A stretch of 6,722 nt of DNA from PVC group bacterium (GTDB lineage: Bacteria; GCA-001730085; JADFSZ01), in NCBI GenBank assembly GCA_022560555.1, contig JADFSZ010000097.1:1-6722 (forward strand), written 5' to 3'. Below, in pieces: positions 1 to 4,058 of the stretch. The stretch's first letter is position 1. Each line of letters begins with the position of its first letter. Made by a program: the position numbers and the translations under genes. The notes below the pieces were generated by a model, which was given only the letters and a program-made list of their open reading frames with translations, was not told the DNA's origin and did no database searches.

Positions 1-850
1 CATTTTCTCCCTGACTTGCGGCCACTTGAGAAACCAACGTTTCCGCCATAATCCAGATTTCACCCCCAACATCCACAAAAACGTACGTTTGCTCATCATG
101 AACTGAAACCGCCCGGTTCGCAGGCAAAGTCCAAGGGGTCGTTGTCCAAATGAGAAGATACACAGGCTTTTTTAGGCCCTGGTCATCCTCACATCGAAAT
201 TTGACAAAAATCGACGGGCTTGTTTTAGATTCATGTTCTACTTCGGCTTCCGCGAGAGCCGTCTGACAGGTGCAACACCAATGAATGGGACGCAATTTCT
301 TATAAACAAATCCGCGCTCGACCAATTTTCGAAAACTTTTTAAAATCGCCGCTTCGTAACTAGTATCCATCGTCAAATACGGTTTTTCCCAATCACCAAA
401 AATTCCCAAACGCTCAAACTCTTCCTTCTGTATTTTGATAAATTTATCCGCGTATTCACGGCACTTTTTTCGAATTTTTAAAGTGTCCTCAACGTCTTGA
501 CCCCCTGGAGATTTGACAACCTGGTGCTCGATCGGAAGGCCGTGACAATCCCAGCCGGGGACATACGGACAATCGAAGCCATCCAAAGAATGAAATTTCA
601 CAACAAAATCCTTGAGTGTTTTATTGAGAACATGGCCTAAATGAATGTGACCGTTAGCATAGGGAGGGCCGTCATGAAGAACGTATTTCTTCTGCCCCTT
701 TCGTTTTTCACGCAGCGCGGAATACATATTAAGACTCGACCAATACCGGAGGATCTCCGGTTCTTTCATCGTCAAATTCGCCTTCATGGAAAAATTCGTT
801 GAGGGCAGATTGATCGTGTCTTTATAATTCGTTTTTTCTTGAGTACCCAT
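1..850 (-). CDS. ileS: Isoleucyl-tRNA synthetase, N-terminal part (runs off the left edge)
   Basis: Cytoplasmic class I aminoacyl-tRNA synthetase that charges tRNA-Ile with isoleucine. The minus strand is open from the ATG at 848-850 to the window edge, giving 283 codons of an enzyme that is usually 900 or more residues. Visible family features are the DGPPYANGHIHLGH block (residues 60-73, with the HIGH-type ATP motif as HLGH at 70-73), PYVPGWDCHGLPIE (95-108), and the start of the CP1 editing domain with WTTTPWTLPANRA (235-247). The N-terminal NLP...F.M segment (14-22) aligns with the known IleS start, which supports this ATG over Met22. No Shine-Dalgarno sequence is visible. The bases directly before the ATG belong to a degenerate heptad array shared with the end of mtnP. 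It is probably the last or a late gene of the operon led by yggS. Catalytic KMSKS and C-terminal regions are outside the window. Confidence 0.97.
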   Translation of the reverse strand, partial: MGTQEKTNYKDTINLPSTNFSMKANLTMKEPEILRYWSSLNMYSALREKRKGQKKYVLHDGPPYANGHIHLGHVLNKTLKDFVVKFHSLDGFDCPYVPGWDCHGLPIEHQVVKSPGGQDVEDTLKIRKKCREYADKFIKIQKEEFERLGIFGDWEKPYLTMDTSYEAAILKSFRKLVERGFVYKKLRPIHWCCTCQTALAEAEVEHESKTSPSIFVKFRCEDDQGLKKPVYLLIWTTTPWTLPANRAVSVHDEQTYVFVDVGGEIWIMAETLVSQVAASQGEN

Positions 851-913
851 TGTCAGTTCGGAGTTATGAATTTGTGATTTTTTTCGATTTACTATTTACC
901 ATTTACGATTTAC
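851..913 (-). repeat. Degenerate heptanucleotide tandem array, mtnP-ileS junction
   Basis: On the plus strand, four consecutive 7-base units of the form NATTTAC lie at 886-892, 893-899, 900-906 and 907-913 and differ only in the first base. Read on the transcribed strand they are GTAAATN. The remaining 851-885 keeps the same 7-base register only weakly, drifting to units such as TCGGAGT and TGTCAGT, and stops exactly at the ileS start codon. The array overlaps the mtnP stop codon (903-905) and encodes its last residues. The four clear units are seen directly; extension to 851 is an inference from the register. It resembles the short tandem heptamer repeats described in cyanobacteria and other bacteria, but I cannot assign a family. 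Confidence 0.75.
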
Positions 914-1778
914 GGTCTTTCAGATGTTTCCCTATAATGAGTTCCAGCTTTTTTTTAGTGGCATCCGGAATAGCACTTACCTCCGTGATAATGGCTTTGT
1001 CCAGGGCATGAGCGCAAGAGCAATTCCGCTCAACAGGTATCTCGGGAACAATCCGGCGGATCATTTTTTTGGCCTTATCCACATTGGCCAAAAGGTGCTG
1101 AACCACCGTCTCCACCGTAACGTCTTCTTCTTCCTCGTGCCAGCAATCATAATCCGTCACCATCGCCATGGTGACATAACATATCTCGGCTTCTCGCGCG
1201 AGCTTCGCTTCATATAGATTCGTCATCCCAATCACATCCATGCCCCAACTTCGATAAAGTTGCGATTCGGCCTTCGTTGAAAACGCGGGCCCTTCCATGT
1301 TCACATATGTCCCCTTGGCGTGAACCCCCAGATGTTCTCGGCGACCCGCGGCTACCGCCTGTTCGGCTAAAACAGGACAAATCGGTTGGCCAAAGGAAAT
1401 ATGCGCCACACACCCTTCACCAAAAAATGTTCCCTTTCGTCCTTGATTTGTCCGATCCACAAACTGGTCCGGAACAACCATATCCCGGGGTTTATATTCT
1501 TCCTTGAGGCTGCCCACGGCGGAAATCGAAAGAATCCGCGAGACACCCAAAAATTTCATTCCGTAAATGTTAGCCCGGTAATTGATCTCCGACGGTGTTA
1601 AACGATGTCCTTTTCCGTGCCGAGCAAGAAAAACAACGTCCACACCGCCCAAGTTTCCCGTCACATATTCATCCGAGGCCGGTCCCCAAGGGGTATCTAC
1701 CCGAACAGAATTGATATCCATCAAGTCATCCATATTATAAAGTCCGCTTCCGCCAATAATTCCGATTTTTTGTCCCAT
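903..1778 (-). CDS. mtnP: S-methyl-5'-thioadenosine phosphorylase
   Basis: Phosphorolyses methylthioadenosine to adenine and 5-methylthioribose-1-phosphate, recycling the by-product of polyamine synthesis and related S-adenosylmethionine chemistry; cytosolic. The 291 aa are full length for the PNP/MTAP family 2. Visible motifs are the phosphate-binding GIIGGSGLY (residues 6-14), [18 protein letters not shown] (53-70), SAVGSL (86-91), DQFVDRT (104-110), [13 protein letters not shown] (160-172), GMTN (184-187) and VTDYDCWH (207-214). The aspartates D209 and D211 match the 6-aminopurine-specific MTAP type rather than guanosine/inosine-type PNP. A C-x-C pair sits at 253-255 (CSC), as known from thermostable archaeal MTAPs. 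It starts 5 bases after the yggU stop; a GAGG lies at 1789-1792, 10 bases before the ATG, inside the end of yggU. Its last codons and stop lie in a heptad repeat. Substrate specificity between MTA and other 6-aminopurine nucleosides is inferred. Confidence 0.95.
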   Translation of the reverse strand: MGQKIGIIGGSGLYNMDDLMDINSVRVDTPWGPASDEYVTGNLGGVDVVFLARHGKGHRLTPSEINYRANIYGMKFLGVSRILSISAVGSLKEEYKPRDMVVPDQFVDRTNQGRKGTFFGEGCVAHISFGQPICPVLAEQAVAAGRREHLGVHAKGTYVNMEGPAFSTKAESQLYRSWGMDVIGMTNLYEAKLAREAEICYVTMAMVTDYDCWHEEEEDVTVETVVQHLLANVDKAKKMIRRIVPEIPVERNCSCAHALDKAIITEVSAIPDATKKKLELIIGKHLKDRKS

Positions 1779-1783
1779 TTCTG

Positions 1784-2020
1784 CTATGCCTCAATTTTTA
1801 ATGTCTTGTCCCTGGATCTTTTTCCTTTTACGATGGAAACAGCGGATATGCGCACATGATACATTTTCGCAATCATCTTTTTTAGAGCCTCATTGGCTTT
1901 TCCGTCTTCCGGTACCGCGGTAAGCTTGGCCCGAAACCGGTTTTTTCCCAACAAAATCAATTCATTTTTGCGGGCCCGAGGTATTACGCGCACTTCTATC
2001 ACACGAACACTTTGACTCAA
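1784..2020 (-). CDS. yggU: DUF167 / YggU family small protein
   Basis: Small cytoplasmic alpha/beta protein of the YggU (DUF167) family, whose biochemical role is not established. The 78 aa carry the family signature AVPEDGKAN (residues 35-43), followed by [21 protein letters not shown] and the SRDKTLKIE end, which match the usual 'A.P.DGKAN..L' and 'G..SR.K...I' pattern. It is slightly shorter than the E. coli protein (about 96 aa) because the C-terminal tail is missing. The start is a TTG at 2018-2020, giving a 4-base TTGA overlap with the yggT stop, which suggests translational coupling; a GGGA lies 6 bases upstream. No ATG is available in a suitable place. The yggT-DUF167 pairing is common in bacterial genomes and supports the call. 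Confidence 0.9.
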   Translation of the reverse strand: MSQSVRVIEVRVIPRARKNELILLGKNRFRAKLTAVPEDGKANEALKKMIAKMYHVRISAVSIVKGKRSRDKTLKIEA

Positions 2021-2337
2021 AATATTCCCATGGAGGATGAACTTAATTGAACAATGTAAATATAAAAATTCTGCAGAATTTCCCGCAGAATATTAATCCC
2101 CACAAGCACAACCCAAGGGGTCAAGTCCATCATACCAATTTGCAAAAACGGCATCAGACGTTTGGCTTTTTGAAGAACAGGATCCGTTAATGAACACAAA
2201 ATGCGCACAACAGGATTATACGGATCTGGATTGACCCAGGAAAGGAACACACGGATAAGAATAATCCAGAAATATCCCGACAAAAGCATCATGCCGAAGC
2301 TTAAAATTCCTTTAAGAATAGGACCTAGTACAATCAT
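2017..2337 (-). CDS. yggT: YggT family integral membrane protein
   Basis: Small inner-membrane protein of the YggT/YlmG family, which in other organisms is linked to cell division, envelope or photosystem assembly and osmotic tolerance; its role here is unknown. With the start at the ATG at 2335-2337 it has 106 aa. I prefer this start over the TTG four codons upstream (2349) because a GGAG at 2344-2347 stands 6 bases before the ATG. There are two hydrophobic segments, about residues 5-35 and 74-98. Between them is the family's conserved stretch SWVNPDPYNPVVR (33-45), SLTDPVL (49-55), R60 and P63, and the GMMDLTPWVV element (68-77). It begins 15 bases after the proC stop and ends in a 4-base overlap with the DUF167 gene. 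Confidence 0.92.
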   Translation of the reverse strand: MIVLGPILKGILSFGMMLLSGYFWIILIRVFLSWVNPDPYNPVVRILCSLTDPVLQKAKRLMPFLQIGMMDLTPWVVLVGINILREILQNFYIYIVQLSSSSMGIF

Positions 2338-2343
2338 GTTCCA

Positions 2344-2347
2344 CTCC
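2344..2347 (-). promoter_or_regulatory. Shine-Dalgarno site that decides the yggT start
   Basis: Plus-strand CTCC here reads GGAG on the coding strand, 6 bases before the ATG at 2335-2337. It falls inside the four-codon TTG-initiated extension, so the ATG is the more likely initiation codon. Confidence 0.7.
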
Positions 2348-2352
2348 AAATT

Positions 2353-3177
2353 TTACGTGTTCAGTTTTGACAAATCATCCGCGCGTTTCGCTGCATTTTT
2401 AACCGTCTCAAGAATGATGCCGGAAAAATCTTTTTGATCCATCACACTCATGCCGGCCTCCGTTGTGCCGCCGGGAGATGTAACTTTTTTCCGGAGCTCT
2501 TCGGGTGGTACGGAAGATTCCGCGAGCAGCTTTGCCGATCCCAGGATCGTCTGAAGTATCAATTCCTTCGCAAGATCAGCCGCTAAACCCAGTTTTTCAC
2601 CAGCACGAATCAACTCTTCGGCTAAACGAAAAACATAAGCCGGGCCCGATCCCGAAAGAGCGGTAATTAAATTCATCTGAGACTCTTTCACCTCAACAAC
2701 CCGTCCGACGGATTCAAAAACAGCTCGAACCACAGAACGATTTTTATCGCTGACGTTCGCGCTAAACGCCAGTGCCGTCATCGCTTCTCCGATAAGAGCC
2801 GGCGTGTTCGGCATCACACGCACAACATCTGTGTCCGGACCTAAAACGTTTTTGATGACCTCCGATGAGACACCGGCCACAATGGAGACGATCACTTTGC
2901 CTTCGGTTTGGTTTGAAATTTCATCCAAAATAGTTTTAATCTGCTGAGGCTTAACGGCCAAAATCAAGATGTCACTGGCTTCAAGGATGGAAATATTCCT
3001 GGAGGAAATATTGATGCCGGTTTCTTCTTTGAGTTGGGTCAGTCTCTCGGGCCTGACATCGCTTGCGTGAATGTTGTCAGGAATAGTAATCTTTTTCTGG
3101 AGCATCCCTTTTATCAGGGCCTCGGCCATATTGCCGGCACCGATAAAACCGATAATTTTACTGATTTTTTTAACCAT
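2353..3177 (-). CDS. proC: Pyrroline-5-carboxylate reductase
   Basis: Catalyses the last step of proline synthesis, the NAD(P)H-dependent reduction of delta-1-pyrroline-5-carboxylate to L-proline, in the cytoplasm. The 274 aa match the usual length. The N-terminal Rossmann fold has the dinucleotide motif GFIGAGNMAEALIKG (residues 10-24), followed by AVKPQQ (74-79), VRVMPNTPALIGE (119-131), ALSGSGPAYVF (173-183) and the C-terminal ProC signature KVTSPGGTTEAG (231-242). All expected motifs are intact. The ATG at 3175-3177 is the only sensible start, but no Shine-Dalgarno sequence precedes it; the upstream bases are the end of a heptad repeat array. Pairing with yggS upstream and yggT downstream is a frequent bacterial arrangement. 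Confidence 0.97.
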   Translation of the reverse strand: MVKKISKIIGFIGAGNMAEALIKGMLQKKITIPDNIHASDVRPERLTQLKEETGINISSRNISILEASDILILAVKPQQIKTILDEISNQTEGKVIVSIVAGVSSEVIKNVLGPDTDVVRVMPNTPALIGEAMTALAFSANVSDKNRSVVRAVFESVGRVVEVKESQMNLITALSGSGPAYVFRLAEELIRAGEKLGLAADLAKELILQTILGSAKLLAESSVPPEELRKKVTSPGGTTEAGMSVMDQKDFSGIILETVKNAAKRADDLSKLNT

Positions 3178-3183
3178 TTTATG

Positions 3184-3281
3184 AGTTCAGATGTCAGAGA
3201 CCAGCGGTCAGAGTTCAGAAGTCAGATACTGTCTTCTGTTTTCTGTTATCTGTCTTCTACCTTTGTCATTTATCATTTCTC
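3184..3281 (-). repeat. 14-unit degenerate heptanucleotide array, yggS-proC junction
   Basis: Fourteen consecutive 7-base units run without an indel from 3184 to 3281. On the plus strand, units 1-6 (3184-3225) mostly end in TCAG (for example AGTTCAG at 3184 and again at 3212, AAGTCAG at 3219). Units 7-10 (3226-3253) end in CTGT (for example CTTCTGT at 3233), which is nearly the reverse complement of the first type. Units 11-14 drift to ATTTATC and ATTTCTC. The array overlaps the yggS stop codon (3273-3275) and its last two codons, and ends 6 bases before the proC start. Phase and units are seen directly; any function is unknown. Confidence 0.85.
3216..3238 (-). other. Imperfect hairpin at the centre of the heptad array
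   Basis: The arms 3216-3225 (CAGAAGTCAG) and 3229-3238 (CTGTCTTCTG) pair at 9 of 10 positions around a 3-base loop. A second 4-base stem is possible farther out (3209-3212 with 3242-3245). The structure arises because the repeat unit changes orientation in the middle of the array. There is no U-tract, so it does not look like an intrinsic terminator. It could affect mRNA stability or the yggS/proC expression ratio; that is inference. Confidence 0.5.
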
Positions 3282-3959
3282 ATTGGTTTCTAAGACTCCC
3301 TCAAAAACGGCACTGCCGATTCGAAGTATATCCGCGCCTTCTTCCAAAGCCAACGGATAATCGTGACTCATCCCCATAGATAATTTCCATCTTGAATTGT
3401 ATTTTAGCCGCATGTTGTGCAATGCCTTAAATGTGCTGCGAATCCATTCAGCATCATCGGTTAAAGGCGCCATCGTCATCAGACCCAGTATGCGAATATT
3501 CTGACAAGACTCTATCTGATTTAAAACGCTTTCGACCTCTTCGGGGCGGAGGCCCCATTTAGCCTCCTCACCGGATGTGTTCACCTCCAAAAAAACATCA
3601 ACCTTCTTGCCAACTTTTTCGGCTTGTTGATTTATCGCTTGGGCCAATTTCAAACTATCCACAGAATGAATCGTTGAAAATATTTCGAGAGCCGTTTTGA
3701 CTTTGTTGGTCTGCAAATGACCGATCATGTGCCAGCAAAAAGGTTCTTTGATATGACGTATCTTTTCTTTCGCTTCTTGGACTCTATTTTCACCCAAATC
3801 CTGAACATCCAGAGCCATCAATTCACGCACCACTTCGGCAGGAATTGTTTTCGTAACGACAACGAGTCTAATCTCTTGGCTGTTCCGGTGATGTTTCTCA
3901 CAAATGTGCCGGATATGTGTGCGTATCCGATCAAGATTTTCCCGAAGACGCTCCTTCAT
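3273..3959 (-). CDS. yggS: YggS/PLPBP family pyridoxal phosphate homeostasis protein
   Basis: Cytosolic PLP-binding protein with the alanine-racemase-like TIM-barrel fold but no known catalysis; the family buffers pyridoxal 5'-phosphate and affects amino acid pools. The 228 aa are the normal length. Visible family elements are the PLP lysine in VVVTKT (K37), LGEN (55-58), CWHMIGHLQTNK (75-86), VNTSGEEAKWG (126-136), GLMTMAP (159-165), SMGMSHD (194-200) and the phosphate-binding RIGSAVF (213-219). It is the first gene of the minus-strand operon: a TATAAT box lies 8 bases before the ATG and no Shine-Dalgarno sequence is present, so the mRNA may be leaderless. The last two codons and the stop lie in the heptad array. 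The tail after VFEG is a few residues longer than in E. coli, as expected if repeat DNA entered the 3' end. Confidence 0.95.
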   Translation of the reverse strand: MKERLRENLDRIRTHIRHICEKHHRNSQEIRLVVVTKTIPAEVVRELMALDVQDLGENRVQEAKEKIRHIKEPFCWHMIGHLQTNKVKTALEIFSTIHSVDSLKLAQAINQQAEKVGKKVDVFLEVNTSGEEAKWGLRPEEVESVLNQIESCQNIRILGLMTMAPLTDDAEWIRSTFKALHNMRLKYNSRWKLSMGMSHDYPLALEEGADILRIGSAVFEGVLETNEK

Positions 3960-3967
3960 GGGGGGCT

Positions 3968-3995
3968 ATTATAGTGAAAACTTTAGAAAAATCAA
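3968..3995 (-). promoter_or_regulatory. Predicted sigma-70-type promoter for the yggS operon
   Basis: On the minus strand, TTGATT (3995-3990) and a perfect TATAAT (3973-3968) are 16 bases apart. Transcription would start about 2 bases before the yggS ATG (3957-3959), leaving no room for a ribosome binding site. The boxes are seen directly; the start point is predicted from normal -10 spacing. Confidence 0.65.
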
Positions 3996-4012
3996 TCCAA
4001 TTATATATATGT

Positions 4013-4022
4013 TGCCCGGGCA
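4013..4022. promoter_or_regulatory. 10-bp perfect palindrome between divergent promoters
   Basis: TGCCCGGGCA is a perfect 10-base palindrome, GC-rich in an AT-rich spacer. It directly abuts the TTGACA box (4023-4028) of the plus-strand gene and lies about 18 bases upstream of the -35 box of yggS. The position would suit a regulator, but a short palindrome can occur by chance and I recognise no family's operator. Confidence 0.3.
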
Positions 4023-4049
4023 TTGACATTATCTTAATAATTTGATAAT
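4023..4049 (+). promoter_or_regulatory. Predicted promoter for the pilin-propeller gene
   Basis: A consensus -35 box TTGACA (4023-4028) and a TGATAAT-type -10 box (GATAAT, 4044-4049) are separated by 15 bases, shorter than ideal. The predicted start point is near 4056, only about 3 bases before the ATG at 4059. If that is right, either translation starts leaderless at 4059, or it starts at the second ATG (4086), which has a GGAG 8 bases upstream at 4074-4077. Confidence 0.6.
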
Positions 4050-4058
4050 GTTAAACTT

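Noticed and set aside
924-1601. Plus-strand open frames of 67-97 codons opposite mtnP
   Set aside because: They lie antisense to a clear full-length mtnP and their translations show no family pattern or ribosome site, so they are shadows.
2017-2349. TTG start at 2349 for yggT
   Set aside because: The ATG at 2337 has a GGAG 6 bases upstream, while the TTG start would place that site inside the coding region.
3184-3281. CRISPR-like array or an intrinsic terminator between yggS and proC
   Set aside because: There are no direct repeats separated by unique spacers, the periodicity is 7 bases, and the central hairpin is imperfect with no U-tract.
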